From M30B53 sp964600785 (GTDB lineage: Bacteria; Planctomycetota; Planctomycetia; Pirellulales; UBA1268), in contig CAZRKH010000014.1 in assembly GCA_964600785.1 (NCBI GenBank), positions 1 through 23,922 on the forward strand: a stretch of DNA of 23,922 nucleotides, given 5' to 3'. The notes beneath the pieces are model-generated. The model saw only the letters and a list, made by a program, of their open reading frames with translations. It did not search any database and was not told where the DNA came from. Position 1 is the stretch's first letter; each line of letters begins with the position of its first letter. The position numbers and the translations under genes were made by a program. Positions 17,701 through 23,922 of this stretch are shown one piece after another.

Positions 17701-18352
17701 GCCGCCACCTGCGGGCCCTGCGGGCCTGGCGGTGCACCGTCTCGAGCCTCGACTCGACCTCCCCAACGATGTCGGCGAGACGCTGGCGGTTCTGGTCGGC
17801 TCGCTCGAGTCGTCGCAGGGCCTCGCTGCGGCGTGCCCGAAAGCGGGTGATGCCGGCGGCTTCCTCGAAGACCGCCCGCCGATCACGCCCGCTGGCCACA
17901 AGCAGCGCGTCGACGCGACCCTGCTCGATGACGCTGTAGGCCTCGGTGGCCGCCCCGGTACCGGAAAAAAGCTCACGAATGTCGCGGAGCCGGGAGACCT
18001 CGCCGTTGATCAGGTATTCGCTTTCACCGCTGCGGTAGACCCTGCGGCCGATGCGGACCTCCTCGGCGGCGACCGGCAGTCCGCCGGCGGAATTGTCGAA
18101 GACGAGCGTGGTCTCTGCGGCGTTCATCGGCTTGCGGGCGGTCGATCCGGCGAAGATCACGTCGGCCATCTCGCGTCCGCGGAGGCTGCGGACCGACTGT
18201 TCGCCGAGCACCCACTTGATCGCGTCGACGACGTTCGACTTGCCAGAGCCGTTTGGCCCGACGATCACGGTGATCCCGTCGGGAAACTCGAAACGGGTTC
18301 TGTCCGCAAAGCTTTTGAAGCCGAAGAGTTCGAGCGCCTTGAGCCGGGTCAT
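14729..18352 (-). CDS. smc: Chromosome segregation ATPase SMC
   Basis: A 1207-residue SMC protein that compacts and segregates the chromosome. The N-terminal head begins MTRLKALELFGFKSFADRT with Walker A GPNGSGKS (32-39). Two long coiled coils rich in Ala, Glu and Arg flank a hinge (about 515-665, with GLQGLVADLISADPK). The C-terminal head has the ABC signature LLSGGEKTMT (1106-1115) and Walker B FCVLDEVDAALDEAN (D1135, E1136). The size is that of bacterial SMC. Its ATG overlaps the stop of the upstream FlgI-like/HEAT gene by four bases (ATGA), implying translational coupling. The ScpA and ScpB partners are not in the window. The very long opposite-strand frames here are coiled-coil composition shadows. 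Confidence 0.98.
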   Translation of the reverse strand: MTRLKALELFGFKSFADRTRFEFPDGITVIVGPNGSGKSNVVDAIKWVLGEQSVRSLRGREMADVIFAGSTARKPMNAAETTLVFDNSAGGLPVAAEEVRIGRRVYRSGESEYLINGEVSRLRDIRELFSGTGAATEAYSVIEQGRVDALLVASGRDRRAVFEEAAGITRFRARRSEALRRLERADQNRQRLADIVGEVESRLETVHRQARRARRWRLLSDRLRRLRVAAAARDLAGSSEALADLDRERTALAAEAAEAASELTAAEQTLDRRAADETRISEQLEKTEQSILGSRQQVAAAEATLGQLRSRRDELQRDLEATAARASARAAEARTAAAEASAASREAGEAEAEAERLRQQLHQHSEAVQGSASDAESARNRIANLEHALGDAQAHFDAARLAAVRTAGELSRAEAAAAAARQSLADAQGARVKLAEARASAEGNLEALTRRMAEQAAELEKLETAEQALAGQITAAWQSIAHQRSQLEALRERRRVLEELTDRQEGIPKAAAEILADAKQGPPGLQGLVADLISADPKIAALVDQVLGERGSSLVVASIDDAVAWAASRQGGGRLSLMADAETTGVSPLQRADFTGLPGVIGRLDRLVTAAPQRADLVRRLLGGVWVVETLADAARLLPAAEPETRFVTPTAALLSSEGLLVLGGPADATGLVARRSELAQMAGDHDSLTATIRTAEQAIEKQQARQHRLREQIHDLRARLESGLAERATSRAERERIIREQAAAARAIELADEACRREERLRAESEQTAAAAVADCDTHEAERDRLADSLRAARAAIESIDRSRDELVERIRGLAVEEAKAGQRAAAAAADRRRFEEAHESRQTEASVEAERLVAARARLGRLELELLQAGGCLAEAAVALENSAAVRRELLDEKNGVIADARAATARAATARETTSRIERRQHAIELERGEIGHQRARITERIREDYGIDVDSITLEASRSDAPEEVAEAAESSDGPIPEDRGELEVEIEALRKRLAGISSVNLEALAEAEELETRHAGLVAQLADVTTAKASIEELISRIDEESRRLLGETIETVRGYFRELFERLFAGGQADIVLDPEADLLETSVEIVARPPGKEPRNISLLSGGEKTMTCVALLLAIFKSRPSPFCVLDEVDAALDEANVDRFTGVLRDFLSSTQFIVVTHSKKTMAAATTLYGITMEESGVSKRVSVLFEAAASQASRAA

Positions 18353-20097
18353 GATGCGGCGTCTTCGTCGGCGATGATCGGCAGGCCGAACAACGTGAGG
18401 CCGTCGTTCGACCCCTCGTTTTCGTCGTCGGCCTGCCGGTCGGCCGAGATCTCCTCGTGGATGGTCGTCCTGCCGTCATTCGCACGCGGAATGGCGTCAA
18501 AGACGAGGCGGCTCTCGAGGGCCCGCATGGTGTGGGCCTGCTGCAGGAACTGCACCACGTCGGGATAGCCGCCCCCGCTTTCGGTGATGCCACGGATCAC
18601 TTCGTCGAGAGATGCCGGGCATTCGACGCAGCGGTCGTCCTCGCCGGGAGCGAAGCGGCTGATCCGTGCCGTGCCACCCTTCACCACGACCACGATCTCG
18701 CGTCCTGCCTCGGCCCGCAGGCCGTCGGCAAGGGGGTGCTCGACGCCGAAGAGCACGATCTCGGGACGCACGCGTCTGGTCGCATGCACCAAAGGAGGCC
18801 CGTTCACGTCGAGTATGTGGAGGTGGAATCCGTCGGCCAGCCGCTTACCCCGCAGCAGCGGCAGGGAAGGGTCCATCTTCCAGAGCGTCCGAAAGGCACC
18901 ATACCGCGTCTCGGCACTGCGGCTCGCCAGCAGACCCTCGAGCGCTTCGATCCCGTTGGCATCGTCGAGCACTCCCAGTGCCGCGAGGGCTGCAGGCCGG
19001 CCGCTGCGAAGGTTGGCCGCCGCCTGTGCAAGCTCTTCCGCCACGATCGATTCGCCCAGGTAAGCCAAGGCCTCGGCGGCATAAAAACGGACCTCGGCGT
19101 CGTCGGACTTCAGGGCCCGTCGGAGCGTGGAGACCGAATCGCGGCCGATCGCCTCGAGGCGAACTGCCGCGGCAGGGGCGGTGACCGGATCCTCGAGCTG
19201 TCGCGAGAGCAGCTCCAGCCTTGCCATCCGCCCACCGGGAGGCTCGTTGACTGCCAGGCAGCGGACGACCCGCAGGTAACGCTCGAGGTTGTCGCGATAC
19301 AGCGGAGGAATCTCCAGTTCGATGAAGCGATCGGTCTTGGGATTGGCCACGCCCCGCTTCGAGCCGCGGATCACAGCGTGGAAGCGGTCGTTGATGCAGT
19401 CGCCCAGACGCTTGGAGATGGCGACGGAGCAGTGCTCAGGCTTGAGCACCAGTCCGAGCGAGCGATTTTGCAGGGCCACGCCACCGCCGGGCACGATGCC
19501 GCGAACCCGCGATACCGAGTCGAAAGTGCCCTTGGCAACCGGGTCGACGAGCACCGGTCCCTCGGCGACACCCAGCAGGTGGCCGTCGCGAATCCGATTG
19601 CCCATCACGGCCATCTCTGCCATCCTCGTCTCCATGAGCCAGCCTGAGGCGAGGCTTTCGGTTTCGTTGCCGGCAGGAACCTCGACCTCGATGTCGAAGC
19701 GATCACCGCGTCGCACGCCGGGTGGCAGGTAGCCATGCACCCACACCAGCGATGTCGAGGGGGAGGCGAGCAGCCGGTTGGGTTCGACGACACCGCGGGC
19801 CTGGATGTCGGCGATCAGTGTGGCCCGCTGCGGCGAGAGCGGAGGGTCGCTGCCGGTGTCGGGCAGGCCCGTGACGAGGGCCGCGGCCTCCACCCGCTGC
19901 GGCAGCACGCCCCAGGAATCGGCGTAGTCGCCGACGAGTTTCGTGTCGGCGTCCATCTCCACGAGCGCCTTGACCTCCGGCGACTGGCTGCGAATCGACG
20001 GGCCGGCGCAGCCGGCCACGATGGCCAGGCAGACGGCCGCCGCGATCACGGCCCGTGGCCGGAAACGCAGGCCGGTGGCAGCTTGTGAAGGGTGCAT
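18349..20097 (-). CDS. Lipoprotein with FlgI-like domain and HEAT-like repeats
   Basis: A 582-residue predicted lipoprotein. The signal ends in IVAGC, with lipidated C30. Residues about 45-260 resemble the flagellar P-ring protein FlgI: ALVTGLPDTGSD, LVWVHGYLPPGVRRGDRFD, then SLASGWLMETRM, GHLLGVAEGPVLVDP and a later GGGVALQNRSLGLVL. A middle region (about 310-400) has HEAT-like helical repeats, such as LRRALKSDDAEVRFYAAEALAYLGE. A poorly conserved C-terminal part follows. No other flagellar gene is nearby, so a role in a flagellum is doubtful; an envelope ring or scaffold is an inference. Its stop overlaps the smc start. The start at 20097 is preferred over 20118 because it gives a compact signal peptide. 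Confidence 0.78.
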   Translation of the reverse strand: MHPSQAATGLRFRPRAVIAAAVCLAIVAGCAGPSIRSQSPEVKALVEMDADTKLVGDYADSWGVLPQRVEAAALVTGLPDTGSDPPLSPQRATLIADIQARGVVEPNRLLASPSTSLVWVHGYLPPGVRRGDRFDIEVEVPAGNETESLASGWLMETRMAEMAVMGNRIRDGHLLGVAEGPVLVDPVAKGTFDSVSRVRGIVPGGGVALQNRSLGLVLKPEHCSVAISKRLGDCINDRFHAVIRGSKRGVANPKTDRFIELEIPPLYRDNLERYLRVVRCLAVNEPPGGRMARLELLSRQLEDPVTAPAAAVRLEAIGRDSVSTLRRALKSDDAEVRFYAAEALAYLGESIVAEELAQAAANLRSGRPAALAALGVLDDANGIEALEGLLASRSAETRYGAFRTLWKMDPSLPLLRGKRLADGFHLHILDVNGPPLVHATRRVRPEIVLFGVEHPLADGLRAEAGREIVVVVKGGTARISRFAPGEDDRCVECPASLDEVIRGITESGGGYPDVVQFLQQAHTMRALESRLVFDAIPRANDGRTTIHEEISADRQADDENEGSNDGLTLFGLPIIADEDAAS

Positions 20098-20333
20098 CGG
20101 CGAGCCGTCAGGCGACAAAGGTCAGGCGAGCTCCAGAAAAAGGTCGGCGGACGGTAGGTTTCCACCGAATCGGCGTCAAGGTGGTCTCCCGGCCGCCGCC
20201 GGCACCCGCGGGGGAAACAGGGGAGCGAACCCGTCTTGGCCGCTCGAGGGGGTGCTGCTACGGTTCGCCCGTCCCGAGCACAGGCGGCGGTGTCGAAGCC
20301 GGCGGGACGACAGTCCGCAGGAGTTCATGATCC

Positions 20334-20840
20334 GTGGCAGGCATCACCCCCCATCCTGAATCACTGCAGGTTCACGTGCGGTGGATGATTCGTCGCGACA
20401 TGCCGGAGGTACTCGCGATCGAGGAGGAGGCATTCGAGTTTCCCTGGTCAGAGGAGGACTTCACCCGTTGCCTTCGCCAGCGGAACTGCATCGGAATGGT
20501 TGCCGAGATGGCCGAATCGGTGGTGGCCTTCATGATCTACGAACTCCACCGCTCACGGCTGCACGTGCTCAACTTCGCGGTGCTCCGCAGCCATCGGCGG
20601 CTTGGCATCGGCTCGCAGATGCTGCAGAAACTCGTCGGCAAACTCTCACCTGAGCGGCGGAACCGCATTCTGCTCGAGGTTCGGGAGCGGAATCTTCCCG
20701 CTCAGCTCTTTTTCAGGTCCAACGGCTTTCTGGCGATCTCCGTGCTCAAGGACTTCTATCAGGACAGCACCGAGGATGCCTATCAGATGCAGTTCCTGCA
20801 GGAAGCCGAGACGCCCTCAGTCAGGCGACGGGCCGGCTGA
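20334..20840 (+). CDS. rimI: RimI-like GNAT N-acetyltransferase
   Basis: A 168-residue acetyl-CoA-dependent acetyltransferase, most like RimI, which acetylates the N-terminus of ribosomal protein S18. The family order is clear: MIRRDMPEVLAIEEEAFEFPWSEE, a central strand HVLNFAVLRSHRR and the acetyl-CoA loop RRLGIGSQML. LLEVRERNLPAQLFFRSNGF and a final KDFYQDSTEDAYQMQF follow. The start is GTG 20334 with AGGAG about 10 nt upstream; the ATG at 20327 is in another frame and closes after 10 codons. The last 20 bp overlap the 3' end of the convergent ATP-grasp gene. RimI specificity is inferred from the family; other GNAT substrates are possible. Confidence 0.88.
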   Translation: MAGITPHPESLQVHVRWMIRRDMPEVLAIEEEAFEFPWSEEDFTRCLRQRNCIGMVAEMAESVVAFMIYELHRSRLHVLNFAVLRSHRRLGIGSQMLQKLVGKLSPERRNRILLEVRERNLPAQLFFRSNGFLAISVLKDFYQDSTEDAYQMQFLQEAETPSVRRRAG

Positions 20841-21972
20841 GGCAGGCCGCTTTGATTTCACCCAGCCTGCCAAGCAGCCTGGCGGTTGCGTCCGCGGGCG
20901 TGCCACCAGCGGCAAGCACGCTCACCACCGGCCTGCCAGCCTGCACGGCGGTGCCCAGGGGAGGCAGGTCGGCGATCGCCTCGGAGCCGCCGTCGTCCTC
21001 TCGCCAGGCCGCCCGGCGGCAATCGATTTCGGCGATTGCACGCTCGTCGATTCGCAGCGGTTCGCGGGCGAAGAGGATCGCCTTCGCATGATGGATCGGC
21101 GGGGATGGTGTCGATGCAGGCGGTCGCGGGACGACAAATCCGCAGGCCGCGAGGTGGTCGCAGAGAATCGGCCCGCCCCGCTGCCGTTCGAGCAGTTCCA
21201 TTGAGGCAGTCGGCCGGGGATTGAGCTCGATCAGCCAGGGTCGGCCGGCCGGGTCGAGCACCGCGTCGATTCCCACCGCGCCCAGAAGGCCGTGCCGTCT
21301 GGCAAGGATCCCACCGAGCCTCACGAAAGGATCGGCCCATGCTGGCTGTGAAGCAAGCGTGACCGATCCGGCGTAGGCGAAAGGACCGGCGTGGGTGGCG
21401 GGATGGCCCACGAACTGGCCGGTCACGCCGAGCAGTTCGCAGCGGCCCTCGTGATCGATCACCAGCGAGACCGAGTGCGGCTCACCGGTCACCCGCCGCT
21501 GCCAGATTGACCGTGGTGGCGATCGGCCGCCGTGCCATGGACGGATTCCCCTGCCGCCGGCCGAGGCCTGCGGTTTGACCAGGAATGAACCATCGGTGGG
21601 AATCCCTCGTGATGAGGCCAGGCTGGCGGGCATGCCGAGGCCGGCCTCACGAGCCGCCATGGCGAGCGGTTCGAGGCTGCGAACGGCCAAGAGGGCCTCC
21701 GGCGGCGTGCCGGCGAGCGGCGAGATTGCGGCCATCTCCGCAAGGAGTGGAGGATGGTTCTCGAGTCCGCCACCGTAGAGCCAGAGCGTTGGGGCCAGTT
21801 CGGCGAGCCAGGCCGGGAAGCCATCTGGATAGTTGTCGATTCTGTCGACCCGATCGGCAGCTTCGACGAGGTCGCGGTCGGCGAAGAGATCGGCCGCGGC
21901 GACCTCGACGCCGCCGGTGGCCAGGCTCGAGGCCATCCATCTCGCCGACGCCGCCACCACGCCGACCCGCAT
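20821..21972 (-). CDS. ATP-grasp protein beside the H4MPT C1 genes
   Basis: A 383-residue ATP-grasp ligase-like protein. The N-terminus MRVGVVAASARWMA is a nucleotide-binding-like strand-turn followed by ADLFADRDL. FLVKPQASAGGRGIRPW carries the ATP-binding Lys (K133) and glycine-rich loop (136-142). D236 in GIDAVLD and E249/N251 in LIELNPRPTASMEL are the metal-binding end of the fold. ATP-grasp proteins accompany the H4MPT gene sets of methylotrophs, where they are thought to act in cofactor synthesis. That, plus its divergent position 180 bp from fae, suggests a role in making H4MPT or a related cofactor; the substrate is unknown. ATG 21972 is chosen as the fold's start; ATG 22017 would add 15 residues. 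Confidence 0.82.
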   Translation of the reverse strand: MRVGVVAASARWMASSLATGGVEVAAADLFADRDLVEAADRVDRIDNYPDGFPAWLAELAPTLWLYGGGLENHPPLLAEMAAISPLAGTPPEALLAVRSLEPLAMAAREAGLGMPASLASSRGIPTDGSFLVKPQASAGGRGIRPWHGGRSPPRSIWQRRVTGEPHSVSLVIDHEGRCELLGVTGQFVGHPATHAGPFAYAGSVTLASQPAWADPFVRLGGILARRHGLLGAVGIDAVLDPAGRPWLIELNPRPTASMELLERQRGGPILCDHLAACGFVVPRPPASTPSPPIHHAKAILFAREPLRIDERAIAEIDCRRAAWREDDGGSEAIADLPPLGTAVQAGRPVVSVLAAGGTPADATARLLGRLGEIKAACLSRPVA

Positions 21973-22050
21973 CGATCGCGATCGAATTCCTGCATCAGGG
22001 TGATGTCCATCATTCATGCGCGGGTCTCAGACGCGAGAAGAAGCGGCGGG

Positions 22051-22078
22051 TTGCGGAGGTGGGGGGAGGTGGTATCCT
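22051..22078 (+). promoter_or_regulatory. Candidate promoter of the fae operon
   Basis: TTGCGG (22051-22056) and TATCCT (22073-22078) are 16 bp apart, in the gap between the divergent ATP-grasp and fae genes. This would give a 5' leader of about 70 nt before the fae start. The match is only partial. A similar GGTATCCT occurs at 10843-10849 ahead of rpoN, which may reflect a local -10 preference. Confidence 0.35.
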
Positions 22079-22155
22079 GCCCCCCGGTAACGACGACGCG
22101 GCTGCGGAGGCTGGCTGCGAGGAGTTGAAGGATATTTCTCAGGAGAACAAAAACG

Positions 22156-22653
22156 ATGTCGATGTTCATTGGTGAAGCGCTGGCTGGTGACGGCAACGAG
22201 GTGGCTCACATCGATCTGCTCGTCGGAAGCAAGGATGGCCCCGTCGGGGTGGCCTTCGCCAATGCCCTTGCCCGCCAGAGCGAGGGCCATTCGAATCTGC
22301 TCGCGGTGCTGGCGCCGAATCTCGCGATCAAGCCGGCGACCGTGATGATCACCAAGGTCACCATCAAGGGGGCCAAGCAGGCGGTGCAGATGTTCGGTCC
22401 GGCCCAGGCCGCGGTGGCCAAGGCCGTGGCCGATTGCGTGGCTGATGACGTCATTCCCAAGAGCGAGGCGGAAAATCTCGTGATTGTCTGCGGCGTATTC
22501 ATCCACTGGCTCGCCGAGGACAGCAAGAAGATCTACGACTACAACTACGAGGCGACCGTCGAGGCGATCAAGAATGCCATGACTGGAAAGCCCTCCGCCG
22601 AGGAGATGATCGCCGGCAAGGATACGGCCGAGCATCCCTTCAAGAACGCCTGA
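22156..22653 (+). CDS. fae: Formaldehyde-activating enzyme
   Basis: A 165-residue enzyme that condenses formaldehyde with tetrahydromethanopterin to methylene-H4MPT, the entry to H4MPT-dependent formaldehyde oxidation in the cytoplasm. The sequence is a close match to Fae along its length: MFIGEALAGDGNEVAHIDL with the catalytic His (H18; His17 in Methylobacterium), then GPVGVAFANALA, FGPAQAAVAKAVADCV and the C-terminal FIHWLAEDSKKIYDYNYEAT. A strong AGGAG lies 10 nt before the ATG. The methylene-H4MPT dehydrogenase gene starts 11 bp after its stop, so the two form an operon. As a stand-alone Fae (not fused to Hps) it points to formaldehyde oxidation or detoxification rather than the ribulose monophosphate route. 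Confidence 0.98.
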   Translation: MSMFIGEALAGDGNEVAHIDLLVGSKDGPVGVAFANALARQSEGHSNLLAVLAPNLAIKPATVMITKVTIKGAKQAVQMFGPAQAAVAKAVADCVADDVIPKSEAENLVIVCGVFIHWLAEDSKKIYDYNYEATVEAIKNAMTGKPSAEEMIAGKDTAEHPFKNA

Positions 22654-22664
22654 CGGCTGGCGGC

Positions 22665-23558
22665 ATGGCATCACGCGTGCTGATCCAGCTCGACCCCGAT
22701 CCCCAGCCGAGCACGTTCGATGCGATCGTGGCGATCGACTCAGGAGTCGACACGCTGCTGCGGCATGGAAGCGTGACTCCGGAGGCGTCGGTGCCTTTGG
22801 TGCACGGAGCGATGTTTACCCGGGGCGGCGGCGAGCTCGCTTCGACTGCGATCTTTGTCGGCGGCTCCGATGTGACGGCCGCCGAGGCGGTGTTCCGCAA
22901 AGTGCGGGAGACCTTTTTCGGGCCGGTGCGGGTTGGCGTGATGCTCGATCCTTCCGGCGCCAACACGACGGCCGCGGCGGCCGTCGTGACCGCGGCGAGG
23001 CACGCGGTGCTCGCCGAGAGCCACGCGGTGGTGCTCGGAGCGACCGGACCGGTGGGCCGCCGGGTGGCGGGACTGCTGGCAGGACGAGCCGGGAGCCTGA
23101 CGGTCTGCTCTCGGTCGCTGGAGCGGGCCGAAGCCCTGGCCGGGGAGATTGCGGCTCGACGTTCGGCGGCCGTGCAGGCGGTCTCGCTCGGCGGCAGCCT
23201 CGCCGAATCTCTGGCTGAGGCGGCGGTGGTGATTTCCGCGGGGGCAGCCGGTGTGACGCTGCTCGACGCCGCCGGGCTCAAGGGCTGCCGCAAGGCCCGG
23301 GTCTTGATCGATCTCAACGCGGTGCCGCCGGTTGGCATCGAGGGAATCCTGCCCTCCGACAAGGCGCGGGTTCTCGAGGGAATCCGAGAGGATCTTCCGC
23401 CGGTCGCCTACGGCCCACTGGGGGTCGGGGGCACGAAGATGAAGATCCACCGGGCGGCGATCGACGAGCTGTTCGTCTCCACCGAGGCAGCCCTCGACGC
23501 CGAGGAGATCCTGGCAATCGCCTGGCGACTCGAGGGCGACTCGACGGATCGCGGGTGA
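22665..23558 (+). CDS. mtdB: NAD(P)-dependent methylene-H4MPT dehydrogenase (MtdB-like)
   Basis: A 297-residue enzyme expected to oxidise methylene-H4MPT to methenyl-H4MPT with NAD(P). The N-terminal part, MASRVLIQLDPDPQPSTFDAIVAIDSG, parallels Methylobacterium MtdB (FD.N.AID.G), and DPSGANTTAAAAV matches its DPAGSFTT segment. A Rossmann loop VVLGATGPVGRRVAGL starts near residue 121. VVISAGAAGVTLL, IDLNAVPPVGIEGI and GPLGVGGTKMK complete the family pattern. It directly follows fae. MtdA, MtdB and MtdC differ in cofactor and pterin preference and cannot be separated safely by eye; the fae linkage supports H4MPT. No mch, fhc or dmr genes are in the window. Confidence 0.9.
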   Translation: MASRVLIQLDPDPQPSTFDAIVAIDSGVDTLLRHGSVTPEASVPLVHGAMFTRGGGELASTAIFVGGSDVTAAEAVFRKVRETFFGPVRVGVMLDPSGANTTAAAAVVTAARHAVLAESHAVVLGATGPVGRRVAGLLAGRAGSLTVCSRSLERAEALAGEIAARRSAAVQAVSLGGSLAESLAEAAVVISAGAAGVTLLDAAGLKGCRKARVLIDLNAVPPVGIEGILPSDKARVLEGIREDLPPVAYGPLGVGGTKMKIHRAAIDELFVSTEAALDAEEILAIAWRLEGDSTDRG

Positions 23559-23574
23559 CTCGCCGCGGCAGCCG

Positions 23575-23922
23575 TCACGGTCGACCAAGCACGACGACGA
23601 TCGCCATCAGGATCAGCAGGCCGACCAGGAGCATCACAAGGTTGCGGCGAAGTCGGCGGCGGCTGCGTTCCTCGCGGGTCAGCCGTCGCACCGTGACCTC
23701 GCCGTGATCGGTGGCGATGGTGCGATCCGCTTCGTGGACCGCAAGCGCCGGGTCGATTGGGGCGGGGGCCTCCTCGGGAAGCTCGAGCCGGTCGAGGAAG
23801 TCCGCGGGCTCCGCAGAGAGGCCCGCCGGAGGCGGCGGCTCGGCGATGCCGGCTGGCGTGTGCTCTGCGGCTGCCGAGGTGGCCGGCTGGGGCTGGGGTT
23901 CCGGTTGAGGCTGGGGCTCGGG
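23575..23922 (-). CDS. Unrecognised Pro/Gln/Glu-rich protein with C-terminal membrane helix (partial)
   Basis: The last 115 codons of a minus-strand gene whose start lies beyond the right edge; the frame is open from 23922 to a TGA at 23575-23577. In order it shows a PEPQPQPEPQPQP repeat, a disordered Ala/Pro region, an acidic segment (ADFLDRLELPEE), a short conserved-looking stretch (TDHGEVTVRRLTREE) and a basic patch (RSRRRLRRN). A single hydrophobic helix, LVMLLVGLLILMAIVVVLG, ends five residues from the C-terminus. The basic-then-hydrophobic order is that of a tail-anchored membrane protein with its bulk in the cytoplasm. It is convergent with the methylene-H4MPT dehydrogenase gene (16 bp between stops). 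I do not recognise the family. Confidence 0.65.
   Translation of the reverse strand, partial: PEPQPQPEPQPQPATSAAAEHTPAGIAEPPPPAGLSAEPADFLDRLELPEEAPAPIDPALAVHEADRTIATDHGEVTVRRLTREERSRRRLRRNLVMLLVGLLILMAIVVVLGRP

Noticed and set aside
15519..18568. Very long plus-strand open frames opposite smc (462 and 553 codons)
   Set aside because: They mirror the Ala/Glu/Arg-rich coiled coil of SMC; composition is skewed (poly Ser/Arg/Ala) and no domain is visible.

Overview
The window looks like a chromosomal segment of a high-GC planctomycete, probably Pirellulales-like. The main reason is a bacterial tetrahydromethanopterin (H4MPT) C1 module at the right end: formaldehyde-activating enzyme, methylene-H4MPT dehydrogenase and an ATP-grasp protein. 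This combination is known from methylotrophic proteobacteria and from Planctomycetes. A FlgI-like/HEAT lipoprotein, a helix-turn-helix/receiver protein and many starts with a weak or absent Shine-Dalgarno sequence fit that placement. The placement is inferred, because no 16S gene is present.

Layout: (1) 1-674 holds the 3' end of an IS4-type transposase, a 73-bp palindromic repeat and about 300 bp of unassigned DNA. (2) 675-1423 (minus) holds tRNA-Met(CAU) and a secreted thioredoxin-like protein. (3) 1633-5444 (plus) holds an ALDH1/2-type aldehyde dehydrogenase followed by a FdhF/YdeP-type molybdopterin oxidoreductase with Cys at the selenocysteine position. (4) 5488-8037 (minus) is mutS. (5) 8072-13137 (plus) is an information-processing run: promoter, SRP RNA (ffs), dnaX, recR, rpoN and nrdR. 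(6) 13150-20097 (minus) holds moaC, the HTH/receiver regulator, smc, and the FlgI-like/HEAT lipoprotein whose stop overlaps the smc start. (7) 20334-20840 (plus) is a RimI-like acetyltransferase that overlaps tail to tail with an ATP-grasp protein (minus). (8) 22156-23558 (plus) is the fae-mtdB-type operon. (9) 23575-23922 (minus) is the 3' end of an unrecognised Pro/Gln/Glu-rich protein with a C-terminal membrane helix.

How the genes relate: Fae condenses formaldehyde with H4MPT and the Mtd-type enzyme oxidises the product. The molybdo-oxidoreductase could oxidise formate and would need molybdenum cofactor (MoaC), and the ALDH could oxidise other aldehydes. The later H4MPT steps (mch, fhc) are not in the window. 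mutS, ffs, dnaX, recR, nrdR and smc are replication, repair and secretion housekeeping genes.

Two items stand out and neither is visible from simple ORF calling. First, dnaX contains a run of ten A that includes A AAA AAG, with a TGA in the -1 frame one codon later, which predicts separate tau and gamma products. Second, a complete SRP RNA lies in the mutS-dnaX gap, and this rules out the longest possible dnaX start. I did not find a clearly new defence or mobile system.
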